Shown: positions 18,203-27,138, counted from the first letter of the stretch. The stretch: DNA of 64,000 nucleotides from Akkermansia muciniphila (GCF_040616545.1 NZ_CP156688.1:124001-188000), one strand, 5' to 3'. Program-made: numbers and translations. Notes: generated by a model not told the origin, from the letters alone.

Positions 18203-19807
18203 ATGATTCCAAGACTTCCTCTCCCCCTCCTTGCCGCCCTGCTCCTGTCACAGGCGGTTCCCCATGCCTCCGCTTCCGGCCCCATCTCCTGGGATGATCT
18301 TGTGCAGGGCTGGCAGGACGGCTCCATCACTGAAACGGTACTTGAGCTGGGCGCGGACGGTTCCATTTCAGAAACAGCCGTCAACGGCGCCGCCGTCACC
18401 GTGGCTCAAGACGCATCCCTGACGCTGAACGGAGGCCGTCACGCCTTGTCCTCCACCACGCAGAGCCTCCAGACCTTCACCAGCCGGGCGTTTGACAACC
18501 GCGGCACATTGGAAATCAGCGACTGCACCATCACCGGCAATTTCAATACCGCCGTGAGCTGGTATTCCTATTCCTCCGGCGGAGCCATCTCCAACGGAGA
18601 GAACGCCAGGCTGGCCCTTTCCGGATGTTCCTTTTCCAATAACGGGATGGTTTCCCAGACAGCCGGAGGCGGCGGCGCGCTCGCCGGAGCGGCAGGTTCC
18701 GTGATGAGTATCCAGGGGTGCGAGTTCACCGGGAATTACGTTTCCTTCAATGAACCGTGCCTCAACAGCCCCCAGCAGCATGGCGGAGCCATTTCCAGCG
18801 TCGGCGCCGTTACGCTGAATAACTGCCGCTTCTCCGGGAATTACGTCTCCTACCTGAATGCCGGAGCCAATGGCATGAGCATGGCGGCGGGGGGCGCCGT
18901 TTCCATGGCCACGTACGGGGGACGGCTGGAGGGAGACGCCCTGGAGTTCCACGGGAATTACACCATGGGCTATGCAGCCTCCGGAGGCGGGATTGATTTG
19001 AATAACAATGCCTCCATCAATCTGGGGAATGCCGTCTTTACCGGGAATTACGCCTTCTGCACCGCAGGCCCCATCAGCTCAGGGCGTGCGTGGGGAGGGG
19101 CGCTCAACCTGGAAACCGGAGCCTCGGGCACGCTTGTTTCCTGCGTCTTTAACGGCAATCACGCTTCCTCCATGACGGAGACGGATTCCAGCGGGGGAGC
19201 CATTCACAATTTTACCGGCAGCACGCTGACGCTGGTGAATTGTTCCTTTTACAGTAATTACGCCTCTTCCGCAGATCCGTCCCTGGCGCAGGGGGGAGCC
19301 ATCGCAAACGAAGGGCGGCTCCGGGTGATCGCCAACGGGCGGGACAGCATTTTCCGCGGCAACAGGGACCGGGTTCCGGCACTTGGCGGCGAAGGCGTTT
19401 CCAACGCCATTCACTCCAAGTATTACGCCAACATTGCCCTTTGCGCCGGGAACGGCGGCTCCATGGTTTTTTACGACGGCATCAGGGGAGAGGGCAGAGA
19501 GAGCGTCTTGACGATCAACAAGCCCGATCCAGCAGGCTATCCCGTGGACGGAACCGTGTTTTTCAAGGCCGGAGCCTCCATTGACGGGCTTGATACGGAA
19601 CTGTACCGGGGAAGCCTGGGCATGGGGGAGGGAACGGCCATCCACGGCGCGCTGGACGCATGGCAGGGAAGCAGCCTCATCATTGACGGCTTTACGACGA
19701 TGGACGGCCAGTACAGCGTGCATGCCGTAAAACCGGGGAGCACCCATACCGTGCTCGTGCAGATGACTGATTCCATGGCGTCGGCCACGGAGGAGAATCC
19801 CGTATGA
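18203..19807 (+). CDS. Passenger half of the split autotransporter
   Basis: This is the part still translatable from the original start: 534 residues with signal peptide and the Pmp-type repeats, but no barrel. Made alone it could reach the periplasm but should not be displayed on the surface. Confidence 0.6.
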   Translation: MIPRLPLPLLAALLLSQAVPHASASGPISWDDLVQGWQDGSITETVLELGADGSISETAVNGAAVTVAQDASLTLNGGRHALSSTTQSLQTFTSRAFDNRGTLEISDCTITGNFNTAVSWYSYSSGGAISNGENARLALSGCSFSNNGMVSQTAGGGGALAGAAGSVMSIQGCEFTGNYVSFNEPCLNSPQQHGGAISSVGAVTLNNCRFSGNYVSYLNAGANGMSMAAGGAVSMATYGGRLEGDALEFHGNYTMGYAASGGGIDLNNNASINLGNAVFTGNYAFCTAGPISSGRAWGGALNLETGASGTLVSCVFNGNHASSMTETDSSGGAIHNFTGSTLTLVNCSFYSNYASSADPSLAQGGAIANEGRLRVIANGRDSIFRGNRDRVPALGGEGVSNAIHSKYYANIALCAGNGGSMVFYDGIRGEGRESVLTINKPDPAGYPVDGTVFFKAGASIDGLDTELYRGSLGMGEGTAIHGALDAWQGSSLIIDGFTTMDGQYSVHAVKPGSTHTVLVQMTDSMASATEENPV

Positions 19808-19858
19808 ACATTCACGGAAGGTTCTTCTCTGGCGGCCTTTGCAGGCTCCCTGGAGTTT

Positions 19859-21037
19859 GTGCTGGACGTCAGCCGGCTCGGCATTTCCTATGAAGAACTG
19901 CGCCCCTTCATTTTTTCCCATGAAGGGCAGACTAAGGAATTGATGGACAGCGTCAACGGGGCCAAAAGCGTGCGCCTGGTGGACGCCGACGGATGGAGCT
20001 ACAGCGTAGGCGGCTCCTTTTTCGATTACCTTTCCGGGCAGCACAGCGCCCTGCTTCCACCGGAGGGAGAGGGGGGAGACTGGCGTGCCCCGGCGGGAGT
20101 AGGCACCGTCCAGGGGAATTCCCAGTGGACGGCCATGCGCAGCCTGCGCAGTTTTGCCGCCACGGCGGGAACCAGGGAGGGCCAGCGCCTGAAGCCGGAC
20201 GGAAGAACGGCTTTCTGGATCACGACCACGGGAGATTATTTCACCCAGTCCTCCCAGGCGGCGGCTCAGGGTTACCGCTTCCGTTCCCGGGGGTATTCCT
20301 GCGGAGGCGCTTATGACCTTTCTCCCATGTGGACGCTGGGCGCCGCCTTCGGCCAGAGCTTCGGGACGAACGATGTTAACGGGGACATGGGCAGCTTTGA
20401 CCAGGACGCCGTCATGGCCCTCCTGCAACTTTCCCGGTCCATGAAGCTGGGCACGAAGGATTTCTTCCATCTCAGCCTTCAGGGCGGCTATGGTTCCGCA
20501 TGCAGCAAGGGGGGCTTCACCTCCCCGGACCTGGCGGGCGACCGCCTGTCAGGCTCCTGGAAGGACAGGACATGGCTGCTGGACCTCCAGGGAAGCTGGA
20601 CGCGGGAGCTGAACCGGAAAACACGGCTGGGCCTTTATTCCGGCCTCCAGTACGCGGAAAGCTCACAGGACGCCTCCACCCTTCAGGGGGAACGCTACGC
20701 CTACTGCCTGAAAGACAGCCGCATGAATGCCCTGCGCGGACGCCTGGGCGTGGAATTCCACCGGAACGGTTCCGCACTGGGAAGAGCGGCTCTGGGCTAC
20801 GTGCGCACGGGCATGGCGCACGACCTGGACCGCCGCACGCCCCATGTGGCGGTCCAGGGCGTTGCCCGTTCCTGGACGGCACCCGGCAGCAAACCGGGCC
20901 GCACCGCCCTTCAGGCCTCCGCCGGATTCCAGATCAGCATATCCGGCAACTGGAGCGCCGGGCTGGATTACAGTCTGGAGGCGGGCAACGGCCATCTGGA
21001 CCAAAGCGGCAGAATGGGTGTCATGCTGGAATTCTAA
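19859..21037 (+). CDS. Beta-barrel half of the split autotransporter
   Basis: This 392-codon open stretch from a possible GTG start has barrel-type strands (WTLGAAFGQSFGTNDV, LGLYSGLQYAESS) and a terminal Phe. It lacks a signal peptide, so it would not be exported unless read through from 18203. Confidence 0.5.
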   Translation: MLDVSRLGISYEELRPFIFSHEGQTKELMDSVNGAKSVRLVDADGWSYSVGGSFFDYLSGQHSALLPPEGEGGDWRAPAGVGTVQGNSQWTAMRSLRSFAATAGTREGQRLKPDGRTAFWITTTGDYFTQSSQAAAQGYRFRSRGYSCGGAYDLSPMWTLGAAFGQSFGTNDVNGDMGSFDQDAVMALLQLSRSMKLGTKDFFHLSLQGGYGSACSKGGFTSPDLAGDRLSGSWKDRTWLLDLQGSWTRELNRKTRLGLYSGLQYAESSQDASTLQGERYAYCLKDSRMNALRGRLGVEFHRNGSALGRAALGYVRTGMAHDLDRRTPHVAVQGVARSWTAPGSKPGRTALQASAGFQISISGNWSAGLDYSLEAGNGHLDQSGRMGVMLEF

Positions 21038-21084
21038 TCCGGAACAGCTATCTTCTATCTATCCGCAGGCACTTGTTTTTCCAG

Positions 21085-21120
21085 CGTCTCCGGGCCTTTC
21101 AGGCCCGGAGACGTTCTTCT
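21085..21120 (+). terminator. Rho-independent terminator of the autotransporter
   Basis: Perfect 12-base stem CGTCTCCGGGCC / GGCCCGGAGACG with loop TTTCA, followed by TTCTTCT, 48 bases after the stop codon. Confidence 0.75.
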
Positions 21121-21246
21121 GATTCCACCTTTGTTTTACCCGTCAGCCGCCGCGCCGCGCATGCCGCAGGACGGCCGCATGACCTTCTCCGGCTCAACGG
21201 ATGCATGCCCGGGAAGCTCTATTTCTGTAATAAAACTATTTTTTAA

Positions 21247-21603
21247 ATGAATATTTCCATCAAACGCATTTATGATCCCCAGGACGCCGGAGACGGGTAC
21301 CGCGTGCTGGTGGACCGGCTATGGCCGCGCGGCATTTCCAAGGAAAAGGCTTCCTGGGATGAATGGGAGAAGAACGCAGCCCCCACCACACGCCTGCGCC
21401 AGTGGTTTGACCATGACGATGCCAAATGGGACGAGTTCCGCCAGAGGTACTTTGAAGAGCTTGACAACAATACGGAGGCGGTTTCTCACCTTCTCCAACT
21501 GGCCCGCAAGGGAAAGATAACGCTGCTGTATTCCGCCAGAAACACGGAGCATAACGAAGCCGCGGCGCTGAGGGATTACCTGATGAAGCAGTCTTCTTCA
21601 TAA
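21247..21603 (+). CDS. DUF488 family protein
   Basis: This 118-residue cytoplasmic protein fits the DUF488 (YeaO-like) family: IKRIYDPQDAGDGYRVLVDRLWPRG at the start, an R..WFDHDDAKWDEFR middle and LLYSARNTEHNEAAAL near the end. Its biochemical role is not established. It lies alone between the autotransporter terminator and a small basic-protein gene. Confidence 0.85.
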   Translation: MNISIKRIYDPQDAGDGYRVLVDRLWPRGISKEKASWDEWEKNAAPTTRLRQWFDHDDAKWDEFRQRYFEELDNNTEAVSHLLQLARKGKITLLYSARNTEHNEAAALRDYLMKQSSS

Positions 21604-21713
21604 ACCAGGCGCACATTTTGCACAAGCGCCGTCCGCAAGGCCCAAATGCTGTCACAGGGACCTATGATATGGCCGGATTTCTTCTCTCGTTCATGAACAA
21701 GTGAAGAAAATGG

Positions 21714-21724
21714 AAAGGAGGTGA
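21714..21724 (+). promoter_or_regulatory. Near-perfect Shine-Dalgarno sequence
   Basis: AAAGGAGGTGA ends seven bases before the ATG at 21732. Few genes in this window have a recognisable Shine-Dalgarno, so this one suggests strong translation and fixes the start of the small gene. Confidence 0.85.
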
Positions 21725-21731
21725 ATATAAC

Positions 21732-21899
21732 ATGGCAACCAGTTCCCACATGGGTGGAAATCACAGAGGCGGTTCAAAGAAGCGCTCTGAAACCACCACC
21801 AATAAAACCGGGCAGCGCGTCAAGCGTGATGCTTCAACCGGGCAGTTTATGTCCGAAAAGAGCTCCAGCTCCAAGGACAGTCACAAGGAAAAACACTAA
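21732..21899 (+). CDS. Small basic hydrophilic protein, 55 residues
   Basis: This frame is supported by an ideal Shine-Dalgarno sequence and a strong terminator 26 bases downstream, so it is a compact monocistronic gene. The product is hydrophilic and Lys/Ser/Thr-rich (MATSSHMGGNHRGGSKKRSE start, then GQRVKRDASTGQFMSEKSS), with no membrane segment. The piece KRDASTGQFM resembles short motifs in small DNA-binding or stress proteins, but I cannot place it in a family. High expression is likely. Confidence 0.75.
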   Translation: MATSSHMGGNHRGGSKKRSETTTNKTGQRVKRDASTGQFMSEKSSSSKDSHKEKH

Positions 21900-21924
21900 T
21901 TTCCGTGCGCTCACTGCTCAATTC

Positions 21925-21955
21925 AGGTTCCGGACAAAGTCCGGGACCTTTTTTT
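21925..21955 (+). terminator. Rho-independent terminator
   Basis: Stem AGGTTCCGGAC / GTCCGGGACCT (one G-T pair) with loop AAA, followed by a run of T. Confidence 0.85.
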
Positions 21956-21995
21956 GTTTTCCCTGATCCGGAAAAAAAGCGGGAGAACCGCGCCG

Positions 21996-22931
21996 TCAGC
22001 GCACTCCCAGTTCTTCAAAAGCCCGCAGGCCAAGGTCCCGGGGAGCTTTCCGGTCCCCCCGGACCACCACGACAAAAGGCTCTTCCCGGCCCGGCACGTA
22101 GTACGCCGCGCTCAGAACCATTTCTTCACCTTCCAAACGGGCGTAAACCCCCACGGGCGTGGAACAGCTGGCGCCCAGGCGCACCAGGAACGCACGTTCC
22201 GCCAGGGCGCAGCCATAGGCTTCCGGATCATTCACGCTATTGAGAATGCCAGCCGTCTCCTTGTCCGCGGCGCGGCATTCCATCCCCACAATGCCCTGCC
22301 CCACGGCGGGAATGAAGGCTTCCACCGGCAGGGGGCGCATGTAAAGTTTTCTTCCATCCGCCACGGTTTCCGGAGCATACAGCCCCAGGCGGTCCAGTCC
22401 GGCCCTGGCCAGAATGACGGCGTCCCAGCCGGGGTGCTGCGCCAGCTTCGCCAAGCGCGTGGGCACGTTGCCCCGCAGGTCCTCAAACCGCAGGCCGGAG
22501 CCCCAGTACGTACGCGCCATGAGGCGGCGGCGCACGCTTCCCGTAGCCAGGGTGCCCGTTCCGTTCCAGTCCGGTTCCTTCGTAATCAGCACGTCCTCCA
22601 CAGCGGCGCGGGGAAGGACGGAGGCCAGCGTGAAGCCGGGCGCCAGCTCGCTGGGCACGTCCTTCAGGCTGTGCACCGCCACGTCAATGCGGCCTTCCTG
22701 CAGGGCGGCTTCCAGCTCCTTGATGAAGATTCCCTTGTCCACGATGCCGGAAACGCGGGCCACGTCCGCCAGCGGCACGTCCGTGCGGCGGTCCCCGGTG
22801 GTATGGATGATTTCACGGCGCACGTCCAGCCCGGGATGACGGACGGCCAGCGCGGCCTGTACCATGTCCGCCTGGGCCAGCGCCAGGGCGCTCCCGCGGG
22901 TGCCGATGATGAGGGTGTTTTTACTGGTCAT
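21996..22931 (-). CDS. hemC: Hydroxymethylbilane synthase (porphobilinogen deaminase)
   Basis: This enzyme joins four porphobilinogen units into hydroxymethylbilane in heme synthesis. The 311-residue frame from the ATG at 22931 has IIGTRGSALALAQA, HSLKDVPSEL, GSVRRR, EDLRGNVPTRL and the cofactor cysteine Cys256 in GASCSTPVG, which binds dipyrromethane. The start overlaps the last 11 bases of hemA, so the two are translationally coupled. A longer in-frame reading upstream lies inside hemA and is not real. Confidence 0.95.
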   Translation of the reverse strand: MTSKNTLIIGTRGSALALAQADMVQAALAVRHPGLDVRREIIHTTGDRRTDVPLADVARVSGIVDKGIFIKELEAALQEGRIDVAVHSLKDVPSELAPGFTLASVLPRAAVEDVLITKEPDWNGTGTLATGSVRRRLMARTYWGSGLRFEDLRGNVPTRLAKLAQHPGWDAVILARAGLDRLGLYAPETVADGRKLYMRPLPVEAFIPAVGQGIVGMECRAADKETAGILNSVNDPEAYGCALAERAFLVRLGASCSTPVGVYARLEGEEMVLSAAYYVPGREEPFVVVVRGDRKAPRDLGLRAFEELGVR

Positions 22932-23943
22932 AGAGAGCGGAGTCCGGAAAGTATTTGGAGATGTTGTCCTGGATGATGGCCTCGCACCGGGAGACTTCCT
23001 GCTCCCGGCTGCGCTTGGCCTCATCCGCCAGCTGGGTAAGGGTGTCAATGTCGTACAGATACACCTCGTCAATGTCCGCCACGTCCGGTGAAATGTTGCG
23101 CGGGACGGAGATGTCAATCAGGAACAGGGAGCGGTACTTGCGGGCGGCGCGCAGGGGCAGCAGCGTTTCCTGCGTGATGATGCAGTGGGGGGCGGCGGTG
23201 GCGGCCACCACCACGTCAATGTCCTTGAGGTAATCCCCCCACACGTCGTACCGGATGGCCTGGCCGCCGATGGTGCCCGCCAGTTCCACGGCCCGGTCAA
23301 AGGAGCGGTTGGCCACGTAAATGCCCTCCGCCCCGCGGGCGCGCAGCGCGCGGCCCGTCACACGGCTCATGTCCCCGGCTCCCAGGATGAGGACGCGCGT
23401 GCCGGAAAGATCGCCGAAGATTTGTTCCGCCAGCTCCACGGCCACGGACCCCACGGAGGTGGCCCCGGCGTGAATCTGGCTGTCCGTGCGCACCCTCTTG
23501 CCGATGGTGAAGGCTTTCTGGAAGGTTTTATTGGCGCAGCCCGCGGTCACTCCGGCATCCAGCGCCATCTGGTAGGCCGTCTTCACCTGGCCGAAGATTT
23601 CCGTTTCACCCAGCACCATGGAGTCCAGCCCGCTCAGCACACGGCACAGGTGTTCCAGCGCCTCCGCGCCCAGGTGGCTGTAAAAGTGGGCCCCCATGTC
23701 CACGTTCCCGCGCCCGGTCCCCAGGAAATGGGACAGGATGTGCTCCTGCGCGCTTTCAGGACGGTCCGACCAGTAGTAGATTTCCATCCGGTTGCAGGTG
23801 GAAAGCACCACGCACTGGTCCACGTCCGGCAGGGAGCGGATGCGCCGCCCTTCTTCCTGGAGCCTGTGGCACGGCACGGCAAAACGCTCACGTATTTCCA
23901 CGGGAGCGGTCCGGTGATTCAAGCCTAAACAAACCATTCTCAT
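22921..23943 (-). CDS. hemA: Glutamyl-tRNA reductase
   Basis: This NADPH enzyme reduces Glu-tRNA(Glu) to glutamate-1-semialdehyde, the first step of the C5 heme pathway. It has 340 residues from the ATG at 23943, with GLNHRTAPVEIRE at the start, catalytic Cys50 in VVLSTCNRMEIY, GETEIFGQVK and NADPH-site LILGAGDMSR. It is shorter than the 400-plus residues of many homologs because the C-terminal dimerisation helix region is reduced. The start codon overlaps the upstream stop (TGATG), so it is coupled to the membrane protein gene before it. Confidence 0.94.
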   Translation of the reverse strand: MRMVCLGLNHRTAPVEIRERFAVPCHRLQEEGRRIRSLPDVDQCVVLSTCNRMEIYYWSDRPESAQEHILSHFLGTGRGNVDMGAHFYSHLGAEALEHLCRVLSGLDSMVLGETEIFGQVKTAYQMALDAGVTAGCANKTFQKAFTIGKRVRTDSQIHAGATSVGSVAVELAEQIFGDLSGTRVLILGAGDMSRVTGRALRARGAEGIYVANRSFDRAVELAGTIGGQAIRYDVWGDYLKDIDVVVAATAAPHCIITQETLLPLRAARKYRSLFLIDISVPRNISPDVADIDEVYLYDIDTLTQLADEAKRSREQEVSRCEAIIQDNISKYFPDSALYDQ

Positions 23944-24701
23944 CAGCTTACCAGGAAAATGCTCATGGATGCCATAAAGAGGGCCACACAGCAGTAGGCC
24001 AGAACCCTGCCCGGCATTCCGCGGCGGTAGGTCCGCCACAGCAGGGCGGCGTAGCCCAGCGTCAGCAGAATGACAATAACGGTCTTGGCCCCGTTGATGG
24101 GGAGGTGCCGCTGCCAGCCCAGCCATTCCCCGGCCAGGAGCAGGATGAACGCCACCAGGATCAGGCGCTTCATGCTGGCTTCCAGCGTGCGGATGGGGGG
24201 CAGAAGGCGGCAGGTGCCGGGAATCTGGCGCCTTTTAAGGCATTCATTCTGCATGCAGAACGCCACGCCCGCGGCGGCGGCCAGGCCCCCGGCCCCGTAA
24301 GACATCATGGCCACGCCCACGTGCGCCGTCACCCAGAAGTCATGCGTGCCCTGCACATCCGCGCCGGATATGCTGACCAGGAGGGAAAGCGCCGTCAGCA
24401 GGGCAATGGCCGGAGCCGTGAAAATGCCCAGCACGGACATGCGGTACGCGCGGCCCAGCAGAAGATAGAAGAGGTTGATGGTCCAGGAAAGGAAGAAGAG
24501 CACTTCCGATGCGCCGCGGATGGGGCACATCCCCGTCTGGTACGCCTTGACACAGAGCGCCCCGGTCTGGAGCGCAAAGAGGCACGCCATCCAGAGGTGG
24601 GCGTATAAAAAACGGCGTCCGGAGGCCAGCAGGCGCCATCCCAGCCCCGTGAAAGCCAGGGAGAGGACGAGAGATGCGATGGCCCACCAGTTGTCGTTCA
24701 T
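23943..24701 (-). CDS. CcsA/HemX-like cytochrome c assembly membrane protein
   Basis: This 252-residue protein has about eight hydrophobic segments. The layout fits the CcsA/HemX family (CytC_asm), including a MCPIRGASEVLFFLSW segment and late conserved residues around GEWLGWQRHLPINGAKT. Family members handle heme for cytochrome c maturation (CcsA) or control HemA level (HemX). Its position directly before and overlapping hemA favours the HemX-like role, as in Bacillus, but the sequence does not settle it. Confidence 0.78.
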   Translation of the reverse strand: MNDNWWAIASLVLSLAFTGLGWRLLASGRRFLYAHLWMACLFALQTGALCVKAYQTGMCPIRGASEVLFFLSWTINLFYLLLGRAYRMSVLGIFTAPAIALLTALSLLVSISGADVQGTHDFWVTAHVGVAMMSYGAGGLAAAAGVAFCMQNECLKRRQIPGTCRLLPPIRTLEASMKRLILVAFILLLAGEWLGWQRHLPINGAKTVIVILLTLGYAALLWRTYRRGMPGRVLAYCCVALFMASMSIFLVS

Positions 24702-24722
24702 AACTCCGGCACGGGAAAAAGT

Positions 24723-25517
24723 TCAGGAACGCAGGTCGCGTTCAATGACGGCGTACGCCTGGTGGTTGTGGATGGATTCAAAGTTTTCCGCCTCCACCCG
24801 GTACCAGCTGAAGGCGGAATGGCTCTGCGTTTTCAGCGCCACGTTCCGCACCAGGTCTTCCACAAAGACGGGGTTTTCATAAGCCTTTTCCGTCACCCAT
24901 TTTTCATCCGGCCTTTTCAGCACGCTGTACAGGGAGCAGCTGGCGCAGGATTCCACCAGGTCAATCAGGTCTTCAATCCAGACGGGACGGGAGGCAAACC
25001 GCACGGAATAAGTGACCAGCCCGCGCTGGTTGTGGGCCCCGTAGGCGCTCATGGCCTTGGAACAGGGGCACAGCGTCGTCACGGGGACGACCACGGTCAG
25101 CTTGAAGTCCGCCAGCTTGTTGTCCGCTTCCGCCTCCATTTCAAAGCGGACCACGTAATCCATCATCCCTTCTATTCCGGTCACGGGGGCATTCTTGGCG
25201 CGGAAGAACGGGAATTCCATTTCCACATGGGAGCGGCGCGCGGACAGGCGGCGGAGCAGTTCCCGGGGAACGGCCAGGGCCGTGTGCACGTCCAGCAGGG
25301 GGCCGTGCTGGTGCAGGGCCTCCACAAAGCGGCTCATGTGCGTGCCCTTGAATTCCTCCGGCAGGTCCACCGCCAGGGAAACCGTCGCCACGGTGGACTG
25401 GATGCGGTTGAGCTTGTCCTGAATCTGGATGGGGAAGCGCAACCCCTTGACGCCCACCCGGTCAATGGAGATATTGCGCGTATCCGTCTCGGACTGGGTA
25501 TCTTTCAGTTCCTGCAT
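24723..25517 (-). CDS. folE2: GTP cyclohydrolase FolE2
   Basis: This type IB GTP cyclohydrolase makes dihydroneopterin triphosphate, the first folate (and queuosine) precursor. The 264-residue frame starts at the ATG at 25517. Family marks are VGVKGLRFPI, GTHMSRFVE, the metal-binding Cys150 in TTLCPCSKAMS, then AHNQRG and a C-terminal IHNHQAYAVIE. FolE2 enzymes can use metals other than zinc, which helps under zinc limitation. It lies 21 bases before the CcsA/HemX-like gene and after rpsR in the same minus-strand run. Confidence 0.93.
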   Translation of the reverse strand: MQELKDTQSETDTRNISIDRVGVKGLRFPIQIQDKLNRIQSTVATVSLAVDLPEEFKGTHMSRFVEALHQHGPLLDVHTALAVPRELLRRLSARRSHVEMEFPFFRAKNAPVTGIEGMMDYVVRFEMEAEADNKLADFKLTVVVPVTTLCPCSKAMSAYGAHNQRGLVTYSVRFASRPVWIEDLIDLVESCASCSLYSVLKRPDEKWVTEKAYENPVFVEDLVRNVALKTQSHSAFSWYRVEAENFESIHNHQAYAVIERDLRS

Positions 25518-25620
25518 GGGAGGATGATGGCTGGAAATAAAGCGGGAGTCTGCCCTGTTACCGGACAAACTCCCGCCTGCAAAGACAATTTCTACCGAAA
25601 GAGATTTTCCTTGGCGCTTG

Positions 25621-25866
25621 TTACGGCAGAAGGTTGATGGAACGGGCCCGCTTGATTTCACGGGTCACCTTGCGGTGCATCTTGGCAGACAGACCGGTCA
25701 CGCGGCGGGGAAGAATTTTGCCGGTTTCAGAGGTGAACTTGGACAGGAAATCGGGGTTGAGCAGATCGACCTGATCCATCGGGATGTCGAGACGGCGGCG
25801 CGGCATCTGGCGATTGCACGTGCGGAAACGAATACGACGTTCTACAGTCTTGGGTTCAGTGGACAT
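25621..25866 (-). CDS. rpsR: 30S ribosomal protein S18
   Basis: This 81-residue protein contains the S18 core: [43 protein letters not shown]18 sits on the platform of the small subunit and binds S6. It follows rpmG by 29 bases. Confidence 0.96.
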   Translation of the reverse strand: MSTEPKTVERRIRFRTCNRQMPRRRLDIPMDQVDLLNPDFLSKFTSETGKILPRRVTGLSAKMHRKVTREIKRARSINLLP

Positions 25867-25895
25867 AATAATAAAGAATATAGGCTGGCCCGTTA

Positions 25896-26069
25896 TTAAC
25901 GCATTTCACGATGAAGCGTACGGCGCTTCAGGAAAGGATTGTACTTAACCTTTTCCAGGCGGCCGGGGGTACGCAGGCTCTTCTTGTTGCGCGTGGTGAC
26001 GTAGCGGGACGTAGGCTTTCCTTCGGCTTTGGCCTCAGTGCATTCGAGGATGATGATGTCTCTTGGCAT
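25896..26069 (-). CDS. rpmG: 50S ribosomal protein L33
   Basis: This 57-residue protein starts [14 protein letters not shown] and includes [20 protein letters not shown] and [14 protein letters not shown], the L33 pattern. Only one cysteine is present, so this is the zinc-free form. It lies between the DksA-like gene and rpsR. Confidence 0.95.
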   Translation of the reverse strand: MPRDIIILECTEAKAEGKPTSRYVTTRNKKSLRTPGRLEKVKYNPFLKRRTLHREMR

Positions 26070-26102
26070 GATGAAAATGTGTTACGGGGGAGGATTTATA
26101 CA

Positions 26103-26915
26103 CTATTCTTCATCATCGTCAAGTGAAACAGATAAATCAACATCATTTTGTCCTCCCGCAAAGCCCAGGGCCACTCTGGGGCGGAACCGGGCGTTCTGCC
26201 CTTTTTCCTTTTCCCACTGGGCCTGGCATTCCACGGTAAGGCGCGCGAAGGGGATGGCCTCCAGGCGCAGGATGGGAATGACCTTGTATGACATTTCACA
26301 AATGCCGTACGTTCCGTTGTCAATGCGGGCAAGCGCCTGCTCAATTTCATACAGGCCGTCCTGTTCCTTGGAAAGAAGGCTGAGGGCGAAGTCACGGTCA
26401 TAGGCGTCGCTGCCGGCGTCCGCCTGGTGCTCACCGGAGCCGGAGGCCTCACTGCCTTCCGGATGGTTCCGGAGGGTGTCGCGGGCCACGCCGCTCATGT
26501 TGTCCAGCGCCCTGTCGCGCAGGTCCATCAGGTGCTGGCGCTGCATCAGCACAAAGGGTTCCCATTCCGGGTCCGCGGCCAGTTGCGCCTTGGCGGCGGC
26601 AATGGCTTCCGTCTGTTCATCCGTCAGCTCATTCCTGGCGGGAGCGGGCGCCGGAGCGGCGGGAGAAGCGGCGGTTTTCCTGGCCGGGGCCTTTTTGGCC
26701 GTCTTAGGTTCCGGCTTCTTTTCCACAGCGGCAGCAGGGGAGGCGGCTTTTTTAGCCGGCTTGACGGCCTTTTTCGGTTCCGCAGCCTTTTTCTTTTTAG
26801 CGGGAGCCTCTTGCTCTACAGGGGTCTTGCAGGCGGTCTTCCCGCAGGTCTTTTTCTTGGGAGCCGGAGCTTTTTTGGCGGCGGCCTTGCTTTCGGTTTT
26901 CTTGGGAGTAGGCAT
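26103..26915 (-). CDS. DksA/TraR-like protein with Lys/Ala/Pro-rich N-terminal half
   Basis: This 270-residue protein has about 95 N-terminal residues of Lys, Ala and Pro (KKAPAPKKKT, EAPAKKKKAAEPKKAV), histone-H1-like. A DksA-type coiled-coil (EWEPFVLMQRQHLMDLRDRA, YDRDFALSLLSKEQDGLYEIEQAL) and the RIDNGTYGICEMSYK motif follow. The zinc finger is degenerate: of the four cysteines in C-x2-C..C-x2-C, the second and fourth are Ser and Gln. DksA proteins act at the RNA polymerase secondary channel in stringent control. The basic tail suggests nucleic acid binding. It heads the rpmG-rpsR run. I chose ATG 26915 because it begins the basic tail; 26954 is possible. Confidence 0.8.
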   Translation of the reverse strand: MPTPKKTESKAAAKKAPAPKKKTCGKTACKTPVEQEAPAKKKKAAEPKKAVKPAKKAASPAAAVEKKPEPKTAKKAPARKTAASPAAPAPAPARNELTDEQTEAIAAAKAQLAADPEWEPFVLMQRQHLMDLRDRALDNMSGVARDTLRNHPEGSEASGSGEHQADAGSDAYDRDFALSLLSKEQDGLYEIEQALARIDNGTYGICEMSYKVIPILRLEAIPFARLTVECQAQWEKEKGQNARFRPRVALGFAGGQNDVDLSVSLDDDEE

Positions 26916-27138
26916 ATGAGGTGTCTCTATGGGCTGAGGTTGACGATGTTTCACGAACAGCGGGCGAGACCGCCCAACTGACTAGACTATGAGACACTAC
27001 AAGCGGCCAAATGTTCATTCAAGAAAATTCAGCCATGAAACAAGTCATTTTCCGCGGCATCCTTCCGGCCGTTTTTTTAACGGAAACGTACTTCATTTAA
27101 CCTTTCCATCGACCCGTAAAATTCTATATTGGTACCAT

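Larger units (their letters stand above)
18203..21037 (+). pseudogene. Pmp-like autotransporter interrupted by one in-frame TGA
   Basis: Read through a single TGA at 19805-19807, this is one frame of about 944 codons. It has a signal peptide (IPRLPLPLLAALLLSQ, then VPHASA), a passenger of about 500 residues and a C-terminal beta-barrel ending in Phe (GVMLEF). The passenger is built from GGA[IVL] and FxxN repeats: GGAISN, CSFSNN, CEFTGNY, HGGAISS, CRFSGNY, GGAVSM, LEFHGNY, AVFTGNY, WGGALNL, CVFNGNH, GGAIHN, CSFYSNY, GGAIAN. This is the signature of chlamydial polymorphic outer membrane proteins, which are adhesins. The flanking reading (SATEENPV stop TFTEGSSL) continues smoothly, so a TGG-to-TGA change is the simplest cause. 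Confidence 0.8.

Noticed and set aside
19805-19807. TGA read as selenocysteine in the autotransporter
   Set aside because: No SECIS-like hairpin is evident right after it, and the position is not a known redox site; a TGG-to-TGA change is simpler.
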